Assembly: GCA_030490835.1 (NCBI GenBank)
Contig: CM059973.1
Coordinates: 57,788,008-57,852,007 of the forward strand
DNA length: 64,000 nucleotides
Direction of reading: 5' to 3'
DNA from: Annona cherimola
Taxonomy: Eukaryota > Streptophyta > Magnoliopsida > Magnoliales > Annonaceae
In this document: one piece after another, positions 45,431 through 57,877 of the stretch
Position numbering within the stretch: position 1 is the stretch's first letter
How the letters are laid out: the number at the start of each line of letters is the position of its first letter
Position numbers and translations under genes: made by a program
Notes under the pieces: model-generated
Database searches by the model: none
What the model saw: the letters and a program-made list of their open reading frames with translations, nothing else
Told to the model about the DNA's origin: nothing

Positions 45431-48400
45431 TGTGGCGCCTATACCGAGACATCACATCCTTACCTCGGGATCTATTGACTGGTAAACTTGATCAGAATTG
45501 TTGTCCTGTCACATCGTGGGCTTATTGGATATTTATCCACTTAATCCTAACTCTTTAGGATTTTATGTCATTTATACATTCTATTTCTATCAAATGTCAT
45601 TTTAGGCCATTATATCATTTGAGAGTTACACATGTCATCTCATAATCTTTATACTTAATCATATCATGATATTTCATGCCTTAACATTTATCCATAAAAA
45701 AATTTCGCCTTCTATGGTTACAAAACCATAACATAATTCATATACAACATTAAATCACAATTTCATGTCGTCATTCATACATAAAGGCATATACAGGTGT
45801 TCATAAGAATTCACTCATTTTCAAATTTCCACCTGTGCTCCTTGTCTCCTTCCTTTCACCTGTCTATGGGTTTGGAAAACAAAACGTGAGTTGAAATTCA
45901 ACTCAATAAGCAAGCTGTACATTTTTCAGGCAATTCATTTTGAAAGCAACATTCTTTAAAAACATTTCTCTCCATTCAGTAGAGACACTTAGCAAGTGAT
46001 CAACTACCTACGGAGCAGAAACTTTTTCATAAACCTTTCATAAACTATTCATGAAAGTCATTCATAAAAATCTTTCAAGTAAACCATTCGTAAATCCCAG
46101 TTTTTGGGCATTTCATAAACATTGGATGTGCAAATTTATCATTTCCATTCATAACATTATCCTTCATGTGACGGTACGCTAGCATGGGGAACATTCTTTC
46201 ATGACATGATCCTTTCCATCCTTGGCGCCGGACCTTCCGACTTGGCAACATCAAGGGGGACTCCTTATCCACTTACTACCTCGACTAGCCTGTTTGACTT
46301 CCATTCCATGCATGACTTTTAGTCACCCCGGCATTATATACTCTTACACATGATATCTTGTCATTCTTATATAGAGAATTCTTTGCATCATCCCTTTTTA
46401 AATATTGTTTCAAAGAAACATCGTATAAATTCATACTTCATCATCTTTCATAAACATTTCTGAAACGGTAAGCAAATCACTTATTTCAATAGAAATAACA
46501 TTTCAATACACATTTAGATAAAGAATGGCCATCCTTAAATACCTTGTAATGATAACCAAAATCATTTAGAAAAGTTGCTTGCTTAGCTTGCTTGCTTAGC
46601 TTTCCATCTCGCTTATTTCTTTGCCTTTGCCTATACATATAAGAATGACATAGCATTCATATACTTTCCATTTTCTTGCATTCAACTTAGTTTTTCAACC
46701 CATTTCCATTAACATTCATAACCCACTTGAATTCCAAGTCGGGTGCGCATGCACATTATAACTTATGCATCATACCATTCATTTAATCATATGTTTAATA
46801 CCCATATTTAGGATATCATTCCCATACACCATAACATATTCATTAGTCATTCATTAGACACCATATGGAATAATAAACTTCCACTTATCATTTTTCATAT
46901 ATTTTTCACATTTCACACACTGTGCTCATTCTTAAGCACTTAGTGGATGTCCTAAACTTCATATATTAATATCAAAATTTGAGATTATCATTATTGATCA
47001 AAACAGTAACATAATCCATGTTTTTCATCATGTTTTCATGCATTTTTACATTTTTAACAACTCACATAAACCATTCATCATTTATTCACGCTTATCTCTT
47101 CATATATGTCCATTTCACAACACATAATTCATGTGTTTCTTAAAATATTTCAACACAGCAACTTGTGTCCTTAATCAACATGATTAAACCCCTTAATTAA
47201 AATTTAATTTAGGATTTAATTTAGGATTTAATTTCAGATTTATAATTCATTCATCTTAGGGTTCCAAAATAGCAACTTTTGGACCCATTTTTCATCCTTT
47301 CAACGCCTCTTTTGACACTTAAATCAAAACAGTTTTCTAATCCATAAATTTCAGAAATTAATCATGATTTTCTTAACCCAAATTTAGGGTATTATCACCT
47401 ATTTAAAATCTAAAATTCTTTTGCTTCCTTAACAGAAATATTCTTACACATATTCGGTATCCATTTGACCCGTTTTGACATGTCCAAATATATGCCCATA
47501 AAATCAGATTTAGGCCTAATCTTTTCAAACCCTTTTGGACACTCAAAGTAACTTAAACATGGGTTATTTTACCCTCCATAACATTCATAAATCGTTTGGG
47601 CTTATTCACATATCATTTTTAACATAAAAATATGGAAATCGGGTCATATGTGTAACCCTAATTCATATCCTTTCTAAAATTCATAACTTAAGCCCAAATC
47701 AACATATACAATTCATCAAATCATGAATCATCATGTAATCATGATAGCACATCAAAACAAAAACATCATATATGAATTTAAGCAAGTTCCAACTAAGTTC
47801 ATCAACTCATATTCAACCTTAATCACCATTTTCTTCCTCTTGAACCCTTATTTTAATTCTTTTCATTGAAACCTTAATCAATACCCTAATCAAGGGAATC
47901 ATTAATCATACTTTAAGGGTTCAATATGAATCAAATTCTTGAATCATAAGTTGAGGTGAAAAATATAAAATTAAAGTACTCAAATCATGAGATATACTTA
48001 CATGAATTGGTTCAAACTTGAACTCAACTTCCCAAACTTGAATCCTCTTCTTTCTTCCTCTTTTTCTTTCTCTTTTTCTCCTTTTTTCTTGCTCTTTTTT
48101 TACTGAAATAGGGGACGTGCACTGCTGGAGTTTAGGGGGTTTTCTCCTTAGAAAATTTTCTCAAATGCCTCATACCATGTGGTCGTTCACCCCTAGATAT
48201 AAGCTGGATTTTTCCAACTTTGTGGGACCTATTTTCCACATCAATTAACAGCTAATTAAAGCATATTTATCCTCTTTTACTGACACAGAAAAATAAGGTC
48301 TAAGTAAATTTAATAATTTTCCAAAAAAAATCCATTAAAATCCATGTCATTAAGGGACCATAAATCTGTCCACACTTCAACGTCAAAATGCAGCAGCTTT

Positions 48401-49510
48401 GGCACATTTTTTTCACACCTAATTCACTTTAATTTATGGATAATTAATCACCCTAGCTAATAGCCTATTTAGGGGACCATTTAGCACATTAAAAAATCAA
48501 TAAAAATCCCAAACAACAGCTTTGGATGTCACCTCTCTCCCTTGCTCCAAATCTGTCCACTTGATAATCACATACATATGGCCTTGATTTTTCATCTTTG
48601 GCCACGATTTTTAATCCCATTTAATTACTCATTTATTAACCTTGATTCCCTAGTCAACTTAGGTGTGGATTTTATAATTAAAAAAATAAAAAATCCACTT
48701 TTTGGAGCTCATAGCCTTCCACTTTATGCCTCGTCTTTGCTTCTCCCTTAAGCTAGCCATTAGCTCCTTAATTCCCACATTAATGCAGGGGATATTTTCA
48801 TTGATTTTTTCATTTTATATAATTAAAAAAATCCACTTGTAATTACCTCCTTTTGTCACCTCATTTTAACCATTAATCATTTAATTATTTTATTCAACTT
48901 TAACATAAATGCTAGTTGCTTTAAGGTGCAAAAGTCAAAGGCGCTCCACCTTTTTCATGTAGGCTTTATTCCAAAATCACTTAGCTTAATCCAAGCCTCT
49001 CATTGCATAGATCTCATAATTTTAACCGTCCATTTCAAATTTCATCTCAATCCGACTTTTCTAGCTCAATCTATGACCATTTGAAGTCATCCTTGGATTT
49101 TGGACGGTAATGATTAATTTTCACACTAATCTCATCCAAAATTTTCATAATCTAATTTTTTTTATAAGGTTAAGCACGAAATTATGTGGTTTTCTTTCAG
49201 TTTTCATCTTAATCTGCCTTATAGGTGTCAAGTTGTGAATTTTCTAACATTTTCCAACTTAGCTCCATAATTAACCTCTTAATTTCCATTAATCACATCA
49301 TGGAAATTAAATTAATATTCATGGCACACTAATCATTTTCAATCCTCATCAGACAACTTTAATCATATTGGTCTATCTCAACTTATAATGATTGATTTAA
49401 TCATTATTCATAACCTCTGACCTAATTACCATAAATCATCAATATTGCAAATAAATCATTCATGATTCAATCAACTCATACAGGAATCCTATGTAGGTCA
49501 GGGTTTCACA
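45431..49510 (-). mobile_element. Tek-5: 4.08-kb solo LTR, Tekay-like family C
   Basis: It starts TGTGGCGCCTATACCGAGAC and ends GGGTTTCACA, with a perfect duplication GCTAA (45426-45430, 49511-49515). It splits the Ath-1 LTR, whose two parts join as in 50685 of Ath-3. The first 100 bp, the GC-rich core (about 46158-46290) and the final bases resemble families A and B; the middle is unrelated or strongly diverged. No PBS, polypurine tract or coding region is present, so it is a solo LTR despite its size. Short open frames at 46075-46272 and 48542-48751 are not supported as genes. Confidence 0.87.
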
Positions 49511-49515
49511 GCTAA

Positions 49516-50300
49516 TTACACCACAACCAATTACTATGTTTCCATGCAAATGAATGTGATGGAATTGATTTATACATAACCTGTTCATGACTACATAGGG
49601 TTTAACGGTATATTCCTATCCATTAAACATTCTTCATTCACCAAGAGAGAAACTTATGCCTTACACATGAATCTTGCTTGGATTTTCTTTTTCCAAGAAT
49701 AAATCCCGAGACTAAATCATCTTACAAGGTAGCTAGTCTTGTAAAAAGCATTAAACGACATATGAAAGGATAAATCCACAAAGCACAAATATGCAGTAAA
49801 TCAAATACTCATTTTCAAATCATCAAGAACCAAAATAATATAGCTTAGACATCAAATCATCTCAACTTCCCATCTATTAAAGTTTAGTTCATGAACATGG
49901 AGTTAAATCCCCTTAAAACCCAGTTTAAATGCATTCCCAACAACAAAGAAAAGAAAATACGTAGAGAAAAAGAGAGACTAAAACTTGCTAGTTTCCACCA
50001 ACGACGTTGAATCTCCTCTTTAGATGCTCTTGAATCGAAATTCCTTTCCTTTCTCTCTCCTCGGCTGTTCTATACACGTTCTTCGCTTCGTACGAACCCT
50101 TCGGTATATGTTTACATCCCATAGAATTCTGTATTAGACACGTGCAGAAAAATACAAGTATGCAAGGGTCACGCCGTTGCGGCGCCTAAGCGCCAACTCT
50201 CTAGAAGCCTGTCGACTGAAGGGTTTCTGACGAGTTCTTGTGTGGTGGTGAAGTGGCGCCTAGGCGCCGTATGTTGACACCAGGGCGCCAACAAGCTTGC
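49516..50300 (-). repeat. Ath-1 5' LTR, middle piece
   Basis: It continues the LTR after Tek-5 and is collinear with 58256-58900 of Ath-3. GC-rich palindromic words occur at the right end: GGCGCCTAAGCGCC (50181) and GGCGCCTAGGCGCC (50255). It is split again by Ath-3 at 50300/50301 after CTTGC. Confidence 0.86.
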
Positions 50301-51802
50301 TGATGAGCTGCGTATATGTGCTTGCTATTTACGCAAGTATACGTGCCATGTCAAGTAATAAAAAGTGAGTAGAGTATCGTTCCCACGAGGAATTGTTAAC
50401 CGGAATTATTAATTAGTTAAACTTCTTTCGATGGGTGGAAAATTTTGAATTTATGGTTTAACTAAACTAACAATTGCAATGAGAAATTAGAGTGAAGGTT
50501 ACGAGACTACTAGATACTTTAAACAGGTTTTCTGATTAGGGATGGCAGATGGATAGCTCGAAATCCTTGAATCTAAACTATATTGTTTTGGTTCTTTTTA
50601 ATTGGATTGCATATGGATTTACTAGCCCAAATTCATATATCTTTATATATGTCTTCCAATATTATATAAAGCTAATTACACCCTATTTAATTGTTATGTT
50701 CCCATGCCATTAAATAAAGTGAAATTGATAAGTTAATAACTTGTATAATGACTACACAGGGTTTAACGATATATTCCTATCCATTAAACAACTCTCCTTA
50801 CACAAAAGTAGAAACCTGTGCTTTGCACATGGATCCGGCAGAGATTTTCCTCTTCCAAGGATAAATCAAGTAATTAAATCATCTTACAAGGTAGCTAATC
50901 TTGTAAAAAAATTAAATCCACACATGCAAAGGTAAATCATACACAATCATATATGAAATCAACTATTCATTCCTGAATATTCTAAGAACTAAGAAACAAT
51001 ATAGTTTAGAATTTAATTCATCTTAACTATCCATCTAATGGAGGTTTAGTTCATAGACATGAATTCAACATCCATTACATTCATATAAAAAGTATCCATA
51101 AAGGCAAAGAAAGATAATTGGAAAGAATAAGAGAAAACTGTTTTTCGGCGATTTCCATCAACGGGGCTTGAATCCTCTCTTCAATACATACTTTAATCTT
51201 GATTTCCCCTTTCTCCTGCTCAGCAATTCGTCTCTGGGCTCCTCCTCCCTTTCTCTTGCTTGCGAACCTCTAGGAACTATTTGTAAAGTTCCTTTTGCGC
51301 AGCTTACGCACTGGAATATTCGCGTACGGATGCGTATTGGCGCCTAGGCACCCTTAGCTAGTGCCTAGGCGCCAACTCCCTGGACTGTTCTTGCTTGGAG
51401 CTTCTTCTTAACACCTTACGGCTGATCATGCCTGGCGCCTGGCTGCCCCTGTGTGGCTCCTAGGCGCCAACTCTCTGGAAGCCATGCTGTAAGCTGTGTG
51501 TGCAGGAAATCGCCAAGGCACGTAGGGTGGCGCCTAGGCGCCTAGGCGCCATCCATCTGCCTCTGGTTGCCTCAACTTGCATTCAACTCGTCCGCTTTGC
51601 CTTCATATGTCCCGTCCTTCCTGCAAAAGATGGAAAAACTAAATAAATGAACTAAAAATGCCTAAACGTTAATTAATGCTCCTAAAATGCAAAGCGGATG
51701 AAAATTAAGCTAAATGAATGCAAACTAAGCCTAATCTCTCAAACTAACGCACGAATCAAGTCTGAAATGGGCCATGATAACTCGTAAAAATATGAGTTAT
51801 CA
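50301..51802 (-). repeat. Ath-3 3' LTR (1502 bp)
   Basis: It aligns with 57878-59419. It contains many GGCGCCTAGGCGCC-type words, including a 22-bp doubled form at 51529-51550. The TATA palindrome seen in the right LTR is changed here (CTATTTGTAAAG at about 51267). It ends in the short inverted repeat GATAACTCGTAAAAATATGAGTTATC. Confidence 0.9.
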
Positions 51803-51816
51803 CACCCCAAACTTAA
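51803..51816 (-). promoter_or_regulatory. Ath-3 polypurine tract
   Basis: The minus strand reads TTAAGTTTGGGGTG right before the LTR start TGATAACTC. GCTCGAGGAC lies just upstream. A similar module (GAGGACAATGC and AGTTTGGGGGG) is repeated at about 52855-52885. Confidence 0.75.
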
Positions 51817-52976
51817 ATGTTGCTAGTCCTCGAGCAACACATGCAAACAGTATGAATGAATGAATGAATACATGAATTAATGAATTAATGAATGCCTGCA
51901 AACTCTGTCAACTCCGTTTGCCTCCTGTTATGCATTGATCAATCCACTTAGCCATTTCATAAGGTCAAGACTAATTCAACTTGAAAAACCGTTCATTATA
52001 CAAACAAGGCATGCATTTTCCTTTTCAAACCAAGTTACATGTGGATGCTAAGATTCCATAGTGCAAAGTCATATTTCAACATATTAATCTTTCATTCGAT
52101 CAGAAAACTGGTTAGGAAATTAATGAACACAAGCAAACCAAGGATTAAACTGAATATACTGGTTATAGCAAATGGTATCAAGTCACTGAATTCAATCTCT
52201 AACAACTACACATTCTTTTTCCCCCCAAACTTATTGCGAAAATTCTCCTCACCATATTTCAGGATATCTGGAGATCTGTTTTTTTTTTGGGCTCCCCTCA
52301 CCATATTGCAGGGTATCTAGGGATAATTTTCATTTTTAAAGCGTTATTGCTGTGATTTTCCTTTACTTTTTTACGCGAACCTTGCCATTTATCGATGCCA
52401 AGTCCCGGTTACTCAGCTTAGGTCAACCATCCCCTTTTTAAAACTATTTTCTAATGCCTTGTTAGGGGTACTGAACATGTTTGAGTAATTCCTGTGAAAT
52501 AATACCATTTCTGAACCCGTTGAAGTACTTGGTCAGCATTTATTTAGTTCAGTTTTCATCATCTCGGTCTAAAAGATATGCCTGTGATTGAATTAGAACA
52601 ATGCATTATGAAATTTCTTTTAATTTTTTCACATGTTAATTCCAATCTGCTTTTATACTTGGTTTTTAATCTGAATAGCCCATTTTTTCATGAATTCAAT
52701 TTTAAGTCAACATTAATCACAACCTTACACATTTTTACAATAAGATGGATTGAAACAAAGACAACTTTCATTAGCTGGAATTGACATACATGCAACCATA
52801 AAATAAAAGCATGAAAATTTAAAATGAAAAACTAACCTATGGTTGAGAATTATACACCCCCCAAACTAGAGAGATGCATTGTCCTCAATGCATGATCCTA
52901 AGATGAACTAAAAATGAAAATATAATGAAAAGAAAAAATAAAATAAAAGAAAAGCAAAAAGAAAAGACTGGGACTC
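51817..52976 (-). other. Ath-3 3' non-coding region
   Basis: About 1.1 kb between the extra gene and the polypurine tract. It holds a (GAAT)n-like run near 51855-51890, a CCCCTCACCATAT word with its neighbourhood repeated (about 52245 and 52295), and a second polypurine-like module at 52855-52885. No gene recognised. Confidence 0.65.
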
Positions 52977-54094
52977 CCCTCAGGAATCGGACTTCGTCAC
53001 GTCCTCATCGTCCTTGTCGGCCTCGTCGTCGGGCTGGGGCTGAGACTGTTGCCCGAAGCAGGCTCGGACCTCTAGCGGCGTTGGTGGGAAGGGCGGGAGG
53101 GTGGAGATGTCGATCTGGCGGTCCTCTGCGATCCGCAGTAGGTAGGCCTCCATTGCTTGATCATGCTGCCGCTGGTACCTGGCTTGGGCGGCCACCAGAT
53201 TCTCCAAGTTTGTTAGCCGCTCGGCCATGGATAGCGGCTGCGAGGATGGACCCCTGCAGATGGAGCTACTCTGGGGCGTGTGGTGGTTGTGCAGATCCAT
53301 GGCTGGGTGCGGTAGGAGAGGTCATCAATGATGGCCTGACAGTTCAGGACCTCCTCCGTCGGCTCCCATCTGACGTCGGCTCACTTGCAGAGCCCGGTGA
53401 TGAGGGATGGAAAGTAGTAGTTGCCCCGGGGTGCGGTCGCGCAGGCACAGATCTACTAGTAGATAAGGCGGCCCACATCGATCGTCATGCCGTTGTAGAT
53501 GGCATCGAGTAGCAGCACTCTGTCCATCGTCACCTCACTGACGTGGGTAGACGGCATCATCCGGGCGGAAATAAAATGAAAAAATATTCGCCCGTTGTAC
53601 ATCATGTCGCTGCGCTTGAATGATGTGAGTTGGCCTCCTGTTGACTTCCATGTCGGAGGCCGTTGGCAGATATGCTCAGTGATAGAGTTGACATCTCGAC
53701 CTTCTCCCTCCAAAAACTCCTCATACTAGTCTGGATAGTCAAAAGAGCCCGATTCGTAATAGGAGTTGATGGCTTCAGCATGAAACGGGACGATCTTACC
53801 CCATACCTTCACCCTGCCTTGATCATGTTCTACGAGATTGACGTAGAACTCTTTCACCACTGGCACTATTGCAAACTCAGGCTGTGCGAGGAATTTCTGC
53901 CAACCTCGAGCATTCAGTGTGTTGATAAAGTTGTCGGAGAAAGAGATAATTTTTATTCCCCGTTCAGGAATTAAGTGCCGCTTCCGAAGCGAGTCTATGT
54001 ACCGCTTGAATGCTTGGACACAAACGAATCGGTTTGTGTCAAAGTTGACGGGCTCCTGAACTTTCTTTCTCTTAGCAGATGATGATGAAGCCAT
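52977..54094 (-). pseudogene. Ath-3 extra gene, similar to putative plant transposon protein (Transposase_32)
   Basis: The start MASSSSAKRKKVQEPVNF is at 54094. Open pieces are 53726-54094, 53456-53713 and 52980-53300. The first holds FVCVQAFKRYIDSLRKRHLI, IPERGIKI, ARGWQKFLAQPEFAIVPVV, KEFYVNLVEHDQGRVKVWG and VPFHAEAINSYY. After a stop come GEGRDVNSITEHICQRP, QLTSFKRSDMMYNGRIFFHF and SARMMPSTHVSEVTMDRVLL. A double stop follows VGRLIY, beyond which GNYYFPSLITGLCK is readable. The last piece is a Gln/Glu-rich, probably coiled-coil tail (MAERLTNLENLVAAQARY). This pattern is what I know from plant proteins named putative plant transposon protein; the function of that family is not established. 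It lies in the same sense as gag. Confidence 0.75.
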
Positions 54095-55091
54095 TTTGTC
54101 GCCAAGAAGTCTCAAACGGCCCTTGCAAACCAATTTCCAACACAACCAAGCAATATAACAAGCCAATACTCAACAAGCCAAGCTCCAAAATGCACCACAA
54201 GCAATCAACGTTCAACCAATAACGAACAAGCACCAACAAATTCCAAGCAAATCAATCCACAAACCAAACCGAAGACCAATCCACAAATCGAACCCAAATC
54301 ACTCTCCAATCCGCAGATCAATCCACAAAATCCGCCAATCCAATCCAATATTCTATTCAAATAGATAGAAAATCACTTCAAAGCACTTGGAATGTACCAA
54401 AAATGAAGAAATTTTTACCCACAACTTTCCAACTGAAATTCTGAAATTGCCTTGCTTCTGTACTGGCGCCGGGGTACGGGGGTAGCGGCGCCTAGGCGTC
54501 CATCTACTGTTAGTCATTTTCGGCGCCGGGATGAAGAAGATGACAATGAGATGGCTCAAAATGGAGCTCAACTCAAGGGAAAATCGTTGGGAAAGCTAGA
54601 ATAGGTGTGAGGCTTGGGATTAGGTGACGAAAAACCAAAATTTAGGATGGATTTGAATGGATCTAAGCAAAGGGGAAAAGGGAAGAAAATGTAATGGTTG
54701 GAATAGATGAAATGGGAGGATGAATCCTTGATGAAATGCAGTTGGATTCGAGTTGGAATGGCTTGAAATCAAAGTGAAAATGTTTGGAAATGGGAAATGG
54801 GGTTTTTTGGGCGCCGGGGCGTGAGGGTTAGGGTTTAAACCCTAACCTAGAGCTTTATAGGTCGTCCGGGTAGTGCTGTCCACGACCTGGCACCGAGGCG
54901 CCAACGATTCTTCGGGTTGTTCTTCATGGCGCCGGGGCTCCCCTCTACGGCGCCTAGGCGCTAAGTTTTTTTTTTAAAAAAAAAACCAAAAACAAAACAA
55001 ATACAAATTTTCAAATCAAATTGAGACTAAGCTATGGGTTGCCTTCCATTCAGTGCTAAGCTTAACGTCCTCAGCCCGACGTTCCTACTAT
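54095..55091 (-). other. Ath-3 spacer between protease region and extra gene
   Basis: A 1-kb spacer without recognised coding sequence. It includes GGCGCCTAGGCG words at 54487 and 54949 and GGCGCCGGGG words. The plus-strand bottom part (about 54120-54350) is CAA/CCA-rich. A possible promoter lies at 54827-54860. Confidence 0.6.
54827..54860 (-). promoter_or_regulatory. Possible internal promoter: TATA box plus telo-box palindrome
   Basis: On the minus strand CTATAAAG (54853-54860) is followed by the 20-bp perfect palindrome GTTAGGGTTTAAACCCTAAC (54827-54846), which contains the plant telo-box AAACCCTAA twice in opposite directions. Telo-boxes lie near the start sites of many plant growth-related genes. 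The arrangement points toward the extra gene, whose start is about 730 bp further on. This is inferred from sequence only. Confidence 0.4.
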
Positions 55092-56024
55092 TCAATCTGC
55101 TTTCAATTTCACCACCTCAAACTTCCGGCCATATGGAATGCAACCTGGAGGTTCAAATCTGATCTTAGCCCATCGGTCCATAAAGTCATGCCATATTTGT
55201 CCTTTCTGCAGATGAGGTAGGGGACTTCGGATATGAAAACATCCAGCTTTATCAATTATAACCTCCTCTATTCCATTTTTGACTTTAATTTCCCTGTCCT
55301 GGTTTTCCACCAGCTCGGTCAGTTGTTCAAACTTGACATAACCAACGAGTCGGTCTTTAACATAGGCAGATAATTTGCAGGTCCTAGTTGCAATCTCCTC
55401 TTTATCCGTTTTAATACCAGTCTGAGGAGGCTCTTGAACCGTTAAATTACCCATATCAATCCTCAGGCAATACTCTGGATCAGTTGGTCTCTGTATAGAC
55501 TTAAGCACGTTGAATGTAACCTTTTCATTACGCACCTGCATGGTTAATTCTCCGGCTCGTACGTTAATTATCGCATTGGCCGTTGTGAGGAAAGGCCGAC
55601 CGAGAATAATTGGCACATCTCGATCTTCTTCATAATCCAGGATAATAAAGTTTGTAGGAAAAATGAACTTGTCCACCTTGACAAGAACATCCTCGATAAT
55701 ACCTTCTGGATACGTGATGGATCGATCTGCTAGCTGCAACATCACTGTGGCAGGTCGAGCTTCCCCAAGGCCCAATTTTCTGAAAATGGACTTGGGCATG
55801 AGGTTAATGCTGACTCCCAAGTCGCATAGGGCTCTCCCGAAGTACTGGTCTCCAATCATGCATGTAATGGTGAAACTCCCTGGGTCCTTGAGTTTAGGAG
55901 GCAATTTTCTCTGCACCCTCGCACTGGTTTCCTCTGTTAGCGCCACCGTCTTGAATTCCGTCAATCGCCTTTTCTTTGATAGCACGTCTTTCATGAATTT
56001 GGCATAGCTCAGCATCTGTTCCAA
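55092..56024 (-). CDS. Ath-3 protease domain with unusual C-terminal tail
   Basis: A 310-codon open stretch; the first Met is internal to gag-protease. Residues 1-50 are the gag-protease linker (MLSYAKFMKDVLSKKRRL, LPPKLKDPGSFTITCMIG). The aspartic protease spans about 60-170: ALCDLGVSINLMPKSIF, LADRSITYPEGIIEDVLV, LDYEEDRDVPIILGRPFL and IINVRAGELTM. In relatives the frame next enters the RT linker. Here it enters a different ending (about 195-310): LVGYVKFEQLTELVENQ, EVIIDKAGCFHIRSPLP and IWHDFMDRWAKIRFEPPG. I do not recognise this tail. It has no RT motif, and the stop appears natural. Confidence 0.85.
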   Translation of the reverse strand: MEQMLSYAKFMKDVLSKKRRLTEFKTVALTEETSARVQRKLPPKLKDPGSFTITCMIGDQYFGRALCDLGVSINLMPKSIFRKLGLGEARPATVMLQLADRSITYPEGIIEDVLVKVDKFIFPTNFIILDYEEDRDVPIILGRPFLTTANAIINVRAGELTMQVRNEKVTFNVLKSIQRPTDPEYCLRIDMGNLTVQEPPQTGIKTDKEEIATRTCKLSAYVKDRLVGYVKFEQLTELVENQDREIKVKNGIEEVIIDKAGCFHIRSPLPHLQKGQIWHDFMDRWAKIRFEPPGCIPYGRKFEVVKLKAD

Positions 56025-57601
56025 GGCTTCGACGAGAGGTATATTAATGTTTAGCTACTTCAATACCTCACGAAATTTCTTGAACTAGCCCTCCTTTTTA
56101 GGCTTTTCGAATCGCTGAGGAAATGGAGGAGGCGGCCTTGGATTCGTGGCAATTTCAGCATTCGGTTGCTTCTGGGTAGTAGCTCGTTCATCTGGCTCCT
56201 GCGACTGCCGAATCAGAGGATTGGCGGCTTCATTTACCGATTCCGGTGGAATTGCATCGGGTAACTGCTTTTCACTATGCAATGTGACTGCTTGAAACTG
56301 TTCTTTGCCTTTTCCCTTCGGGTTTTGCTCGGTGTCGCTTGGCAACGATCCTTGAGGTCTGTTGTTTAGAGCTGAGGCCAGTTGGCCTATCTGAGCTTCC
56401 AGGTTCCTGTTCGTCGTGATCTAGGATTGCATAAACTGCATGAACAGGCTTTCCAGATCTGATTTCTTTTCTTCTCGCGGTGGTGGATTGAACTGCATTG
56501 GTCTTGCAGGCTATTGCTGCGGCGGTTGCTGTGAGAATCTCGGCGGCTGATTCGGCCTTGTCTGGTTATTCCATGAGAAATTGGGATGATTTCTCCAGCC
56601 TGGGTTGTAGTTGTTTCCATACTGATTAGCTGGGTTTCTCTGAAAATTTTCCACGTAATTAATGGACTCCGGGTTGGAGGCACATTCATTACTGGAATGG
56701 CCGAATTCGCCACACCACGTGCAAATGTCTGCTGTGGTGTAGACGCCCCTAATGCACTGACGTTGGCTGACCTGGACAAGTTCTGGATTTGCCGAGATAA
56801 AGCGTCGATGTGGGCCTTTATCGATGAAACCACATCCAGTTGGAGTAGACCCCCACCTCGACTCTTGTCAAATGGCAGTTGGTAAGTATTGGCAGCCATG
56901 TTTTCAAGCAGGGCGTATGATTCCGAATAGCTTTTCCGTAGCAGAGAACCGTTCGATGAAGAATCCACCATGTGACGGGTGAAATCCTGGAGACCATTAT
57001 AGAAAATCTGAATTTGGACCCACGGCTGAATTCCATGATGCGGGCATTTTCGGAGCAAGTCTTTGAAATAATCCCACGCCTCTAATAGGGTCTCCTTTCC
57101 ATGTTGCTTGATCGAGACTATATCCATCCTCAGCTTGGCTAACTTGGCAGGTGGGAAGTATTTTTCTAAAAATTTATGTGCCAAGTCATTCTATGTGTTG
57201 ACAGAGTTTGGTGGCAAAGAGTCTAGCCACTCCGAAGATCGATCATGCAAAGAAAATGGAAATGTTCTAAGCTGCATTGCCTCGTCGGAGACTCCGTTTT
57301 GCTTGAAAGTGTTCATGATTTGCAGGAAATTCCGTAGATGGCAGTGCGGGTCTTCAGATGTTGTACCTCCGAACTGCCCGATAGACTGGAGCATCTGGAA
57401 AATCACCAGCTTGATCTCAAAGTTGTTGGTGTCGATCGAAGGATGTGCAATGCTAGTCTGAACAACATTTTGGCCAAGTGCAATCAAATCCCAAATGGGT
57501 TGATCCAAATCATCTTGAGGTGGATGATTCGGGATCTCGATCCTTTGGTTTTCCTGTTGATTTACTTGAACATTCTCGTCCTCGTTCTCGATGCGCTCCA
57601 T
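56025..57601 (-). pseudogene. Ath-3 gag (few lesions)
   Basis: It starts MERIENEDENVQVNQQ at 57601. The gag fold is in two pieces separated by one TAG (about 57187) that replaces the Trp expected after SVNT: first LRTFPFSLHDRSSEWLDSL, then KFLEKYFPPAKLAKLRMDI, LLRKCPHHGIQPWVQIQIF and ENMAANTYQLPFDKSRGGG. A frame change lies near 56740, after which the zinc knuckle CTWCGEFGHSSNEC and PGWRNHPNFSWNNQTRP are read. The C-terminal proline-rich part is open at 56085-56345. This copy is clearly less decayed than Ath-1 gag. Confidence 0.87.
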
Positions 57602-57877
57602 CGTATGCTGTTGGTTTCTAGCCTCCCTGCTCTTGCGACCCTTCTCAAATAAGTTCGTTCGGGTTCCGGATCAAAAGGAATAACAATCTCCTTTTCGGCT
57701 CTGCCTCGGCGCATGTAATATGAGATGACTCTACAAAACCCAATGAAGTTGAACTAGCAGAAAAAGAAATTCTAAAATAAAAGAAATTATGAAAATAACT
57801 ATTCTATAGAATTATACAAGAAACCAATAAAACTAAAAATAATTAGCTAACAATTCCCCAGCAACGCGCCAAAAATT
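57602..57877 (-). other. Ath-3 5' untranslated region and PBS
   Basis: The PBS on the minus strand at 57856-57871 reads TGGCGCGTTGCTGGGG, a tRNA-Asp type site missing one base and with one change. No gene lies between it and gag. Confidence 0.75.

Noticed and set aside
45431..49510. Host gene island between Ath-1 LTR pieces
   Set aside because: TG/CA ends, the GCTAA duplication and similarity to other Tekay LTRs show it is a solo LTR.
52925..53512. 195-codon Arg-rich plus-strand open frame
   Set aside because: It lies opposite the Ath-3 extra gene, in GC-rich coding sequence, and resembles no protein; its openness is explained by the base composition of the minus-strand gene.
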